A model generated the notes under the pieces. The model saw only the letters and a list, made by a program, of their open reading frames with translations. It made no database searches and was not told the origin of the DNA. Shown here one piece after another: positions 1 through 11,420 of a stretch of DNA of 64,000 bases. How positions within the stretch are numbered: the stretch's first letter is position 1; each line of letters starts with the position of its first letter. The translations under genes were made by a program, and so were the position numbers. This stretch comes from Ancalomicrobiaceae bacterium S20 (lineage in GTDB: Bacteria; Pseudomonadota; Alphaproteobacteria; Rhizobiales; Ancalomicrobiaceae): positions 496,001-560,000 of the forward strand of contig CP158568.1 of NCBI GenBank assembly GCA_040269895.1, written 5' to 3'.

Positions 1-403
1 GTTCGTCGACTTCGAGCGCGACGGGCCCGGGTCGGCCGACCGGCTCTATGGCGCCGATGCGGTGGTCGTCACCGAGGATCTGATCTCGATGCTGTCGGAG
101 GCGCTGACCGCGCGCCGGCCGGCGGTGGCGCTCGCGCCGTCGCAGGTCAAGAAGACCTCGGACTTCGAATGGGTTGCGGTCGAGGCGGCGGCCGGGCACG
201 TCGCGGTCATGCCGATCGCGACGGCGACGCCGGAGCGTTTCGCCGACGCATTGGTCGATCTGGCGCCGCCGGAGGACGACGTGCGCGGCCGGATCGCCTC
301 GGCGCTGCGCAAGGTGGTGCCGCATGTCGACGGCGCGCCGCGCGTGCCGCCGGAAGACCGCGACGCCGCGGGGCGCGGCAGCGATCGCTTCGCCGCCGAA
401 TGA
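1..403 (+). CDS. C-terminal part of an ELM1-like (mitochondrial fission ELM1 family, DUF1022) protein, 5' truncated
   Basis: The gene enters from the left edge; the open frame begins at base 2 and ends at the TGA at 401-403, giving 133 visible residues. The stretch GADAVVVTEDLISMLSEAL looks like the C-terminal nucleotide-sugar-binding half of ELM1-family proteins, which have a GT-B-like fold. The protein ends in a Pro/Asp/Arg-rich tail. It converges on the LPS glycosyltransferase gene, with only 4 bases between the two stop codons. ELM1-like genes often sit near LPS-core genes in this order, which supports a cell-envelope sugar role. The exact substrate is unknown, and the family call rests on a short C-terminal piece only. 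Confidence 0.65.
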   Translation, partial: FVDFERDGPGSADRLYGADAVVVTEDLISMLSEALTARRPAVALAPSQVKKTSDFEWVAVEAAAGHVAVMPIATATPERFADALVDLAPPEDDVRGRIASALRKVVPHVDGAPRVPPEDRDAAGRGSDRFAAE

Positions 404-407
404 GGGT

Positions 408-1574
408 TCAGCCGGTGGCCCAGAGCCGCTCGTAGACTGCGATGATCGCGGCGGCTTCGGCCTCCAGCGTGAAATGATCGACGACGTGCCGGCGGGCCGC
501 GCTGCCCATCGCAGCACGGGCACTCGCATCGGCCATCAACGGTTCGAGGGCCGCGACCATCGCGCCGACGTCGCCCGGGGCGACCAGCCGGCCGGTCTCG
601 CCCTCGACCACCAGCTCGGGAAACGCGCCGACCGTGGTCGCCACCACCGGCACGCCGGAGGCCATGGCTTCCAGGGGCGTCAGGCCGAAACCTTCCCAGC
701 GCTGCGGCGCGACGAAGATCGCCAGCCGTCGATACCATGCCGCGATCGCGTCGACGTCGACCTCGCCGGCGAAGACGATCCGGTCGGCGAGGCCGGCGGT
801 CAGCACGCGCGCCTTCAACCCGTCGAGGAAACCGGTGTGCTGCGCGGTCGCTCGGCCGAAGATCACGGCCGAGAAGGCGGGATGGCCCGGCAGCAGCCGG
901 ATCATCGCGTCGACGAAGACGTCGGTGCCCTTCTGCGCGCGGATGCGGCCGAAGCAGCCGATGCCGAATTGGCCCGGCAGGCCGGCCGTGGTCCAAGCGG
1001 TGGCGGGATCGGGTGCGGGATGGAAGCGCTCGGCGTCGATGCCGTGGCGGATCACGGTCGAGGGGCGGTCAAGATAGGCGGCTGTCGCCGACGACGTCGA
1101 GATCACCGCGTCGACGCGGCCGATCAGAAAGCGCGACCAGGCGGTGTGACGGCGCTGCGAGGCAGAGGTGAAGACCACGCGCAGGGGCATGCGCAGGAGG
1201 TCGCGCAGCAACAGGCCGGCGAGGGTCTCGACATTGCGGCGCGCATGCCAGATCCGGAAAGGCCGGCCGGGCGGGCGCTTCCAGAAACTCAGGAGATCGC
1301 TGAAGCCGATGCGCGGCACGCGGTCGCCGAGGCCGGGGCCGAGCGCGGCGATGGCGATGCGGCTCGCCTGGAGTGGCACCAGCCGCTGGATCGTGGCGGT
1401 CACGCCGGAGAGGCGGCGCTTGAAGTTCGGCGCGACGACCTCGATGGCGGCACCGCGGGGAGGCCGGGCGTCACGCGGGCGGGCGCCATCTTGTCGGGCG
1501 TCACCCGGCCGCGCCGGCTCGACGGCTGCGGCCGCACCCTCCCGCGCGGGCGGTGCGGCCACGGGCGGGCGCAT
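408..1574 (-). CDS. lpsB: Family 4 glycosyltransferase, LpsB-type LPS core transferase
   Basis: A 388-aa GT-B glycosyltransferase expected to transfer a sugar (mannose in rhizobial LpsB/LpcC) onto the LPS inner core at the cytoplasmic face of the inner membrane. Near residue 50 the motif APNFKRRLSGVTATI is typical of LpsB. The C-terminal half carries the GT4 donor-site signature EGFGLTPLEAMASGVPVV. The start at 1574 overlaps the greA stop as TGATG, so translation is probably coupled to greA. The same greA-lpsB order is known in Sinorhizobium. Residues 1 to about 45 form an Ala/Pro/Arg-rich extension that I do not expect in the family. No better internal start is visible. Confidence 0.85.
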   Translation of the reverse strand: MRPPVAAPPAREGAAAAVEPARPGDARQDGARPRDARPPRGAAIEVVAPNFKRRLSGVTATIQRLVPLQASRIAIAALGPGLGDRVPRIGFSDLLSFWKRPPGRPFRIWHARRNVETLAGLLLRDLLRMPLRVVFTSASQRRHTAWSRFLIGRVDAVISTSSATAAYLDRPSTVIRHGIDAERFHPAPDPATAWTTAGLPGQFGIGCFGRIRAQKGTDVFVDAMIRLLPGHPAFSAVIFGRATAQHTGFLDGLKARVLTAGLADRIVFAGEVDVDAIAAWYRRLAIFVAPQRWEGFGLTPLEAMASGVPVVATTVGAFPELVVEGETGRLVAPGDVGAMVAALEPLMADASARAAMGSAARRHVVDHFTLEAEAAAIIAVYERLWATG

Positions 1575-2047
1575 CAGGCGAACCGGACCTTGATGATCTC
1601 GTAGGAGCGGGCGCCGCCGGGCGAGATCACCTCGACGGTGTCGCCGACGTCCTTGCCGATCAGCGCGCGCGCGATCGGGGAGGAGATCGAGATGCGGCCG
1701 AGCTTCACGTCGGCTTCCATGTCGCCGACGATCTGGTAGCTCTTCTCCTCCTCGGTGTCCTCGTCGAGCAGCGTCACCGTCGCGCCGAACTTCACCTTGG
1801 TGCCGGAGAGCTTGGTGATGTCGATGACCTCGGCGCGGCTCAGCTTGTCCTCGAGCTCGGCGATACGGCCCTCGTTGAGGCTCTGCTGCTCCTTGGCGGA
1901 GTGATATTCGGCGTTCTCCGAAAGGTCGCCATGGGCGCGCGCTTCCGAGATGGCGTTGATGATGCGCGGCCGCTCGACCTGCTGGCGGTTCTTCAGCTCC
2001 GCCTCGAGCGCGGCGAAGCCCGCCGGCGTCATCGGAATCTTTTCCAT
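1574..2047 (-). CDS. greA: Transcription elongation factor GreA
   Basis: A 157-aa protein of normal GreA length. It enters the secondary channel of RNA polymerase and stimulates cleavage of backtracked transcripts. The N-terminal coiled coil (about residues 1-75) carries the invariant tip sequence [10 protein letters not shown] with acidic residues D41 and E44, which coordinate the catalytic magnesium. The C-terminal FKBP-like domain follows, with the [10 protein letters not shown] and GD-VEV motifs. It is the first gene of a two-gene unit with lpsB. About 270 bp separate its start from carB, which is transcribed in the same direction upstream. Confidence 0.97.
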   Translation of the reverse strand: MEKIPMTPAGFAALEAELKNRQQVERPRIINAISEARAHGDLSENAEYHSAKEQQSLNEGRIAELEDKLSRAEVIDITKLSGTKVKFGATVTLLDEDTEEEKSYQIVGDMEADVKLGRISISSPIARALIGKDVGDTVEVISPGGARSYEIIKVRFA

Positions 2048-2319
2048 GGGTCTTCACCCTTCCAAGTCGCGTCGCCCGACGGCAGCGCCGGGCGGACAAA
2101 AAGATCGAGGGCGCGGTTCCGCTGGAACCGCCCCTCCACAAACGGATCGTTCCGGGGACGAGAGACCTCGCGAGCGCCCCATGCTCGCGCGGTCGATCAC
2201 CCTCGACGTCCGGCTAACGCACCTGATGCGGCAGACACGACCGGCTCCCGCATCCCGTTCGGGCCGCGACCCCGTCCAGGATCGCTATCCACCTCGGGCG
2301 TGGGAGCCGCGACGTCCGC

Positions 2320-5799
<3,480 letters not shown>

Positions 5800-6131
5800 T
5801 CTGAGGCTCGCGTTCGTCGTCCAAGAGACCGGCTGCGGACGGTTGCGTCGCAGCGGGAGGCCCGCAGGCGACCGGCTCCGTCGGCCGCGCGTTGAGGTCG
5901 CGCATGGTCGCCGGGGCGCTTCGTGTCGATCGGTCGGGGTGAGACCCGTGGGCTTATAGGGGAAAAGGCCGGAGACTGGAAGAGGGCGGAAACGGCCGGG
6001 GAAAACCTCGTCTACGCCAGCGCTCTCGCCGGTTTCGCGCCCTGTCGCGGCGATCTGGCCGGACTCCGAATTGCCACAATTCGCTTGGTAATGTTATGTT
6101 ATAACATATCATATCAAGCGGAGATCGCGGC
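5800..6131. other. Divergent intergenic region between carB and the CobW-family gene
   Basis: This 332-bp gap separates carB (leftward) from the CobW-family gene (rightward) and must hold both promoters. The right end drops sharply in GC and contains the Zur-like palindrome listed separately, ending about 20 bases before the ATG at 6132. A GCGGAG-type ribosome-binding site lies at about 6118-6123. I see no small gene. Confidence 0.7.
6091..6112. promoter_or_regulatory. Zur-like operator (near-perfect palindrome)
   Basis: The core TATGTTATAACATA at 6095-6108 is a perfect 14-bp palindrome. Extending outwards, 6091-6093 pair with 6110-6112, leaving one mismatched pair (T6094/T6109). This matches the GTTATA-ATAAC-type boxes known for the zinc repressor Zur in alphaproteobacteria, and it lies directly upstream of a COG0523 GTPase gene, a classic Zur target. 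The assignment is by motif and context only; the zur gene is not in this window. Confidence 0.8.
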
Positions 6132-7379
6132 ATGACCGACCTCGTCCCTTCCGGCCTCGCCCCTTCAGACCATCGCCTGCCGGTGACGGTGCTGTCCGGC
6201 TTTCTCGGCGCAGGCAAGACCACGCTGCTCAATCATGTCCTCAACAACCGCGAGCACCGGCGCGTCGCGGTGATCGTCAACGACATGAGCGAGGTCAACA
6301 TCGACGCCGATCTGGTGCGCGAGGGCGGCGCCGGCCTGTCGCGCACCGACGAGAAGCTGGTCGAGATGACCAACGGCTGCATCTGCTGCACGCTGCGCGA
6401 CGACCTGCTCCTCGAGGTGCGCCGGCTCTGCGCCGAGGGCCGGTTCGATCACCTGCTGATCGAGGGCACCGGCATCGCCGAGCCATTGCCGGTCGCCAGC
6501 ACCTTCTCGTTTCGCGACGAAGGGGGCGCGAGCCTCTCCGACGTGGCGCGGCTCGACACGATGGTCACGGTCGTCGATGCGATCAACCTGCTCAAGGACT
6601 ATGGCTCGCAGGATTTCCTGCGTGACCGCGGCGAGACGGCCGGAGAGGGCGACGACCGCACGCTGGTCGATCTCCTGGTCGAGCAGATCGAGTTCGCCGA
6701 CGTCGTGGTGATCAACAAGATCTCCGACGTGGCGCCGGATCAGGCCGATCTGGTGCGCAAGGTCGTCCGCGCCCTCAACGCCGATGCGCGCATCGTCGAA
6801 ACCGATTTCGGCCGGGCGCCGCTCGACGCGATCCTCGATACCGGGCTCTTCAGCGAGGAGAAGGCGTCCAAACATCCGCTCTGGTACAAGGAGCTCTACG
6901 AGCCGCACGCGCATGTGCCGGAGACTGAGGAATACGGCATCGCGAGCTTCGTCTACCGGGCACGGCGGCCGTTCGATCCGATGCGCTTCGATGCCTTCAC
7001 CAAGGCGACATGGCCGGGCCTCGTGCGCGCCAAGGGGCACTTCTGGTTCGTCACCCGGCCGGACTGGGTCGGCGAACTGTCGATCGCCGGCGCGGTCTGC
7101 CGGGTGACGCCACTCGGGCGCTGGTGGGCCTCGGTGCCGCGCTCGCGCTGGCCCGACCACCCCGAGGGGCGCCGGATGATGGAGCGCAACTGGGACCGCG
7201 TCTGGGGCGACCGCCGGCAGGAACTGGTGTTCATCGGCGTCGGCATGGACGAGGCGGCGATTCGCGCCGCGCTCGACGACTGCCTTGTCGGCACAGAGAC
7301 CGGCTCGGCGCTCGGTTCGGATCGGGCGCGGCGGATGCCGGACCCGTTCCCGGCCTGGGGACGGCCCGACGCGGCCTGA
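6132..7379 (+). CDS. CobW/COG0523-family GTPase, ZigA-like zinc metallochaperone
   Basis: A 415-aa G3E-family GTPase. It has Walker [10 protein letters not shown] at residues 23-31, the COG0523 metal motif GCICC at 82-86, the nucleotide base motif NKIS at 195-198, and a C-terminal CobW_C domain starting near residue 275 ([12 protein letters not shown]). The family loads metals into client proteins or supports growth under zinc shortage. The Zur-like palindrome just upstream argues that this member is induced by zinc starvation and is not involved in cobalamin synthesis; the cob genes at 43-45 kb are far away. The N-terminal 12 residues before the GTPase core are unconserved-looking. Client protein unknown. 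Confidence 0.9.
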   Translation: MTDLVPSGLAPSDHRLPVTVLSGFLGAGKTTLLNHVLNNREHRRVAVIVNDMSEVNIDADLVREGGAGLSRTDEKLVEMTNGCICCTLRDDLLLEVRRLCAEGRFDHLLIEGTGIAEPLPVASTFSFRDEGGASLSDVARLDTMVTVVDAINLLKDYGSQDFLRDRGETAGEGDDRTLVDLLVEQIEFADVVVINKISDVAPDQADLVRKVVRALNADARIVETDFGRAPLDAILDTGLFSEEKASKHPLWYKELYEPHAHVPETEEYGIASFVYRARRPFDPMRFDAFTKATWPGLVRAKGHFWFVTRPDWVGELSIAGAVCRVTPLGRWWASVPRSRWPDHPEGRRMMERNWDRVWGDRRQELVFIGVGMDEAAIRAALDDCLVGTETGSALGSDRARRMPDPFPAWGRPDAA

Positions 7380-7440
7380 GCCGGCGCTGCTGCGATCGCC
7401 GTCGCGGCGACGGGACGGCGATCGAGACGCTGGGCCGCGT

Positions 7441-8136
7441 TCAGGACTTCCGCGCCGAAAATGCCATCCGGCGTTGGTCGAAGCCGAAGTTCGGCGTCAG
7501 CCGCTCCGCCGTGAAGCCGGCCTGGATCAGCTTGCCGAGCATCGTGCCCTCGGTGTAGCGCGACAGGCCGACGGTGTTGCGCAGTTGGCGGTAGGGCGAG
7601 AAGAAGGTCGCCGCCAGCCCGGCGACGGCGGCGAGCAGGAAGCCGTGCCTGAGCGCCATGCCGAGCAGGTTGCCGACGTCGGCGACGATGTCATCGCCGG
7701 GCGGGATCACGTCGGCGATCACCAGCCGACCGCCGGGCGCGAGCAGCGCGTGAGCCTCGGCGAGCAGTCCGTCGGCCTCCTCCGGCGTCAGATATTGCAG
7801 CACCGAGTTGATCACGATCAGATCGACGCGGCCGTCCCAGGCCGGTCTCAGTTCCTCGGGCGCCGGGACCAGAATCGTCTCGGAGCCGCGATGGCGTTCG
7901 GCGAGCCGTTCGCGCGTCGCGGTCGCGGCATCGACCAGCAGCAGCCGGCCGCAGTGGGCGGCGATGCGCGGCGCCGCAGAGGCGTCGCCGCAGCCCCAGT
8001 CGAGCACGACCGCGTCGGGGCGCGGGACATGCGCGATGAAGTTCTCGGCGATCCTGGCGTAATGGACGTCGCGATGACGATCCGAAACGTAGATCCGGTG
8101 GGCGCTATTCCAGAAGTCCAACCAGGATCGGGGCAT
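7441..8136 (-). CDS. Class I SAM-dependent methyltransferase
   Basis: A 231-aa Rossmann-fold methyltransferase. Motif I is VLDWGCGDASAAPR near residues 44-57, with the acidic ribose-binding residue in LLVDAA. The post-core DLIVINSVLQYL (about residues 104-115) resembles the methyltransf_11/12 groups. Residues 155-178 are hydrophobic and may contact lipid or membrane. The substrate cannot be read from the sequence. It is a single gene, divergent from the metallopeptidase gene with about 257 bp between them. Confidence 0.85.
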   Translation of the reverse strand: MPRSWLDFWNSAHRIYVSDRHRDVHYARIAENFIAHVPRPDAVVLDWGCGDASAAPRIAAHCGRLLLVDAATATRERLAERHRGSETILVPAPEELRPAWDGRVDLIVINSVLQYLTPEEADGLLAEAHALLAPGGRLVIADVIPPGDDIVADVGNLLGMALRHGFLLAAVAGLAATFFSPYRQLRNTVGLSRYTEGTMLGKLIQAGFTAERLTPNFGFDQRRMAFSARKS

Positions 8137-8393
8137 GAAATCAACGCGCTCCCTTGAAAACCCTCAGACGGTAACAGACGGCGATGCTTTGACAATTGAA
8201 GCCGGCCCCCTGTGACAGACGTGACCGAACGTCGGTCGGACGGGTGGCGGATAAGTCACAATGCGGATGGCCCGTCGCCTCGTGGCGCAAGGGCAACGGC
8301 GCCTGCCGGCGGGGCGGGCGGACGGGGATCTTCTTTGCGTCGCGATCGTCGGGTAATGAAGAGGGGCGAGAGACGCGACCGGGAGGGTGCCGC

Positions 8394-9359
8394 ATGCGCT
8401 GGGAAGGCCGCCGCGAGAGTTCGAACATCGAGGACCGTCGCGACGATGGCGGCGACGACGGTGGCTTCAGCGCCGGGCCGGGCGGTGGGTATTCCGGCGG
8501 CGGTTTCGGCGGCTTTCCGATCAACCTCGGCGGCGGCGGCATCGGCACGATCGTCGTCGTGCTGATCATCGCCTGGGTGCTCGGCATCAATCCGCTGACG
8601 CTGCTCAGCGGCCAGCCGATCGGACCGGGGCCGGCGCAGGTGCATCGCCAGCCCTCCGCGCAGACCCCGCGCGTCTCCTCTGCCGAGGAACAGCGCAACG
8701 CGCGCTTCGTTTCGGTCATCCTCGCCGACACCGAGGACCGCTGGAAGACGCTGCTGCCGCAGCAGGCGGGCGAGCTCGTGCAGCGCGCCGCCGGCATGCG
8801 GTATCAGGATCCGACGCTGGTGATGTTCCGCGGCACGACGCGCTCGGGCTGCGGCCAGGCAGAAACGGCCTCGGGGCCGTTCTATTGCCCGGCCGACCAG
8901 AAGGTCTACATCGACCTCGCCTTCTACGACGAGCTCAAGACGCGGTTCAAGGCGCCGGGCGATTTCGCCCAGGCCTATGTGATCGCGCACGAGATCGGCC
9001 ACCACATCCAGAACATGCTCGGCATCCTGCCGGCCTTCAACAAGGCCCGGCAGCGCATGAGCGAGCGCGACGCCAACCGCGCCTCGGTGCGGGTCGAGCT
9101 GCAGGCCGACTGTTTCGCCGGCGTCTGGGCCAAGGCGGCGCAGAACGACCGCGACTTCATCGATCCGGGCGACATCGAGCAGGCGCTCAACGCCGCCTCG
9201 CATATCGGCGACGACGCGATCCAGAAGTCGATCCGCGGCTATGCCGTGCCGGACAGCTTCACGCACGGCACGTCCGAGCAGCGGGTGCGCTGGTTCAAGC
9301 GCGGCTTCGAAAGCGGACGCCTCGGCGCCTGCGATTCGATCAACGCGCAGCAGCTCTGA
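8394..9359 (+). CDS. YpfJ-family neutral zinc metallopeptidase, membrane anchored
   Basis: A 321-aa protein. The ATG at 8394 is chosen because GGGAGG sits 8 bases upstream; the open frame continues upstream but has no such site. Residues 1-50 are Gly/Asp/Arg-rich, residues about 51-63 form one membrane helix, and the zinc peptidase motif HEIGHH lies at 199-204 with the third-ligand region VELQADCFAGVW downstream. The layout is that of the YpfJ/zinc_peptidase family (PF04228), placing the catalytic domain in the periplasm. Substrate unknown. A hairpin follows the stop and probably ends the transcript before the two secreted paralogues. Confidence 0.92.
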   Translation: MRWEGRRESSNIEDRRDDGGDDGGFSAGPGGGYSGGGFGGFPINLGGGGIGTIVVVLIIAWVLGINPLTLLSGQPIGPGPAQVHRQPSAQTPRVSSAEEQRNARFVSVILADTEDRWKTLLPQQAGELVQRAAGMRYQDPTLVMFRGTTRSGCGQAETASGPFYCPADQKVYIDLAFYDELKTRFKAPGDFAQAYVIAHEIGHHIQNMLGILPAFNKARQRMSERDANRASVRVELQADCFAGVWAKAAQNDRDFIDPGDIEQALNAASHIGDDAIQKSIRGYAVPDSFTHGTSEQRVRWFKRGFESGRLGACDSINAQQL

Positions 9360-9368
9360 CAAGTCCCG

Positions 9369-9393
9369 AACGGCGGCCGAAAGGGCCGCCGTT
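9369..9393 (+). terminator. Hairpin after the metallopeptidase gene
   Basis: AACGGCGGCC and GGCCGCCGTT form a perfect 10-bp stem around a GAAAG loop, 9 bases after the TGA. There is no clean T-tract, so termination efficiency is uncertain. Confidence 0.6.
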
Positions 9394-9417
9394 CTCCGTT
9401 CCGATGAGGGGTTCAGT

Positions 9418-9912
9418 ATGCGCAAAAACGTTTTGGCCGTCGGGTTGCTGCTCTCGTTTGCCGGCGGGATCGCGCCGGCCCTCGCGGCGGACCCTTGCGA
9501 GGCCGGCAAATGGCCGCTCGCCCGCGAGATGGGCTGGTTCCAGAGCGCGACACTCGCCAAGCCCGGCGCGGCCCTGCTGCCGGGCCACGCCGCGGTGATC
9601 GCGCTGCAGCCGACCGACAAGGTGCAATACCTTGTGCCGTCGAGCCGCAAGCCGGCCGACAAGACGTTCGGCGAGGTCGTGTCGACGGCGGTCGCGAGCG
9701 AGGGCGTCTACCAGATCACGCTGTCGGACGAGGCCTGGATCGAGGTCGTGCAGGGCGGCAAGCTCGTGAAGGTCGAGGCCTTCACCGGGATCAAGGAATG
9801 CCCCGGCCTGCGCAAGAGCGTGCGCTTCAAACTCGCGCAGGGTCCGGCGGCGATCGAGATTTTCGGCGCGGCGGGCGACCGCCTGCTGGTGGCGGTCGCC
9901 CCGGCCGAGTGA
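9418..9912 (+). CDS. Secreted protein of unknown function, paralogue 1
   Basis: A 164-aa protein starting at the ATG at 9418 (GAGGGG 7 bases upstream). Residues 1-24 form a Sec signal peptide ending ALA-AD. The mature protein begins DPC and holds a second cysteine in the context ECPGL, so one disulfide is likely. It is clearly homologous to the next gene along its whole length, sharing KWPL-RE-WFQ, LPGHAAV and QGPAAI; about half of the positions look identical by eye. The domain looks like a small beta-rich periplasmic fold. I do not recognise a named family, and no catalytic motif is visible. Confidence 0.85.
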   Translation: MRKNVLAVGLLLSFAGGIAPALAADPCEAGKWPLAREMGWFQSATLAKPGAALLPGHAAVIALQPTDKVQYLVPSSRKPADKTFGEVVSTAVASEGVYQITLSDEAWIEVVQGGKLVKVEAFTGIKECPGLRKSVRFKLAQGPAAIEIFGAAGDRLLVAVAPAE

Positions 9913-9964
9913 CGGCGCGCTGCGCGGCCGGTAGGGCATCAGACGGTAACGAAGGAGAACGAGA

Positions 9965-10453
9965 ATGCGTGTGGGTGTCGTCGGCCTTGGAATGCTCGCC
10001 CTCGTCGCGGCCACGTCTGCCAAGGCGGCCGACCCTTGCGACGGCACCAAATGGCCGTTGTCGCGAGAGCTCGCGTGGTTCCAGACGGCGAAGCCGGTGA
10101 AGTCTGGCGCGATCATGCTGCCCGGCCACGCCGCGGTGGTCGAACTCCAGCCCATGCAGCGTGTCGACTATGCGGTTCCGCTCAACATCGGCTGGAAGAC
10201 CGCCAACACGTTCGGCGCCGTGATCACGACCGCGACCACGCCGGGGGTCTATCAGGTCACGATCTCGGACTCGACCTATGTCGGGGTCGCGCAGAATGGC
10301 AAGATCGTTACGGCCATGGCGATGCAGACGCTGAAGGGATGCCCTGGCCTCAACAGAAGCGTGCGGTTCCGGCTCGGGCAGGGTCCGGCCGCGATCCAGA
10401 TCGGCGGCGCCAAGGGCGACCGCGTGCTGGTGGCGATCGCGCCGGAGGATTGA
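9965..10453 (+). CDS. Secreted protein of unknown function, paralogue 2
   Basis: A 162-aa protein with a strong AAGGAG site before the ATG at 9965. The signal peptide is about residues 1-22 (ATSAKA-AD). The mature part begins DPC and repeats the conserved blocks of the preceding gene (KWPLSREL, MLPGHAAV, GCPGL, VRFRLGQGPAAIQI). The two genes are 52 bp apart on the same strand, so this is a tandem duplication and probably one transcript. The paralogues differ most in the middle (residues about 70-115). Function unknown; an export or extracytoplasmic binding role is only inference. Confidence 0.85.
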   Translation: MRVGVVGLGMLALVAATSAKAADPCDGTKWPLSRELAWFQTAKPVKSGAIMLPGHAAVVELQPMQRVDYAVPLNIGWKTANTFGAVITTATTPGVYQVTISDSTYVGVAQNGKIVTAMAMQTLKGCPGLNRSVRFRLGQGPAAIQIGGAKGDRVLVAIAPED

Positions 10454-10477
10454 CGACCGGCGTCGCGCGGCGCGGGC

Positions 10478-11182
10478 TCAGCCCGCCTCGCGCTCCGCCC
10501 ACCAGCCGAGCACGCCCTCGATGGTCTCGAGCGTCACCAGACGCGGCAGGTCGGGCGGTGCTTCCGCGTGCTCGTGTTCCCAGACGATATGATAGGGCAC
10601 GTGCAGGCCCCAACTGCCGGCCTCGATGGCCGGCAGGATGTCCGATCGCAGCGAGTTGCCGACCATGGCGGCGCCGAGCGGGCCGGACCCGTGGCGCGCG
10701 AAGATGCGCCGGTAGGTATCGGCATCCTTTTCGCTGACGATCTCGAGCGCATCGAAGAAGTCGCCGAGGCCGGAGCGGGCGATCTTCTGCTCCTGGTGCA
10801 GCAGGTCGCCCTTGGTGATCAGCACGAGGCGGACCTCGCCGGCGAGCGCTTCCAGCGTCTCGCGCACGCCCGGTAGCGGCTCGACCGGATGTTCGAGCAT
10901 GGATCGGCCGATCGCCAGGATCTCGGCGACGGTCGTGCCGGGCAGCCGTCCCTCGGTCACTTCGAGCGCCGTCTCGATCATCGACAGCGTGAAGCCCTTT
11001 ATGCCGTAGCCGTAGAGCGCGAGGTTGCGCTTCTCGACCGCGAACAGGCTCTTCTTCAGGGTCGCGGCATCGGCGTGATCGTCGACCAGCTCGAAGAAGC
11101 GCTTCTGCGAAAGATCGAAGAAGGTCTCGTTGTGCCAGAGCGTGTCGTCGGCGTCGAAGCCGATGGTGTGGATCTCGACCAT
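10478..11182 (-). CDS. HAD-superfamily hydrolase
   Basis: A 234-aa haloacid-dehalogenase-like phosphatase. Motif I is GFDADDTLW near residues 8-16, with the nucleophile and acid Asp pair DxDDT. Motif II Thr is in LVLITKGD. A helical cap lies between them (about residues 18-90), and the C-terminal acidic motif appears as MVGNSLRSDI. The start at 11182 (MVEIHTIGF) places motif I at the usual distance from the N-terminus; another ATG at 11191 adds three residues and cannot be excluded. The substrate is unknown, probably a small phosphorylated metabolite. It converges on the secreted paralogue pair. Confidence 0.85.
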   Translation of the reverse strand: MVEIHTIGFDADDTLWHNETFFDLSQKRFFELVDDHADAATLKKSLFAVEKRNLALYGYGIKGFTLSMIETALEVTEGRLPGTTVAEILAIGRSMLEHPVEPLPGVRETLEALAGEVRLVLITKGDLLHQEQKIARSGLGDFFDALEIVSEKDADTYRRIFARHGSGPLGAAMVGNSLRSDILPAIEAGSWGLHVPYHIVWEHEHAEAPPDLPRLVTLETIEGVLGWWAEREAG

Positions 11183-11420
11183 GGGCGCCATGCTGGCACG
11201 GGTCGGGGGACCGGTCCAGCGTGCGGAAGCCGGCGTGATGGGGACCGCGGGCATGGCGGGGGCAGCGCGGTCCGATCGCGCGCCCGACATCGCTCATCGA
11301 TTTGGGTCCGGCTGCGCGGCCGCGTGCGCGTGCTTGACGGAGCGGGCGTCGTGGTGTCCGGTGCGCCGGCGCCAGCTCCACCGGATCTGGACGCTGGACC
11401 GTTGCCATTCGAGAAAGCGC

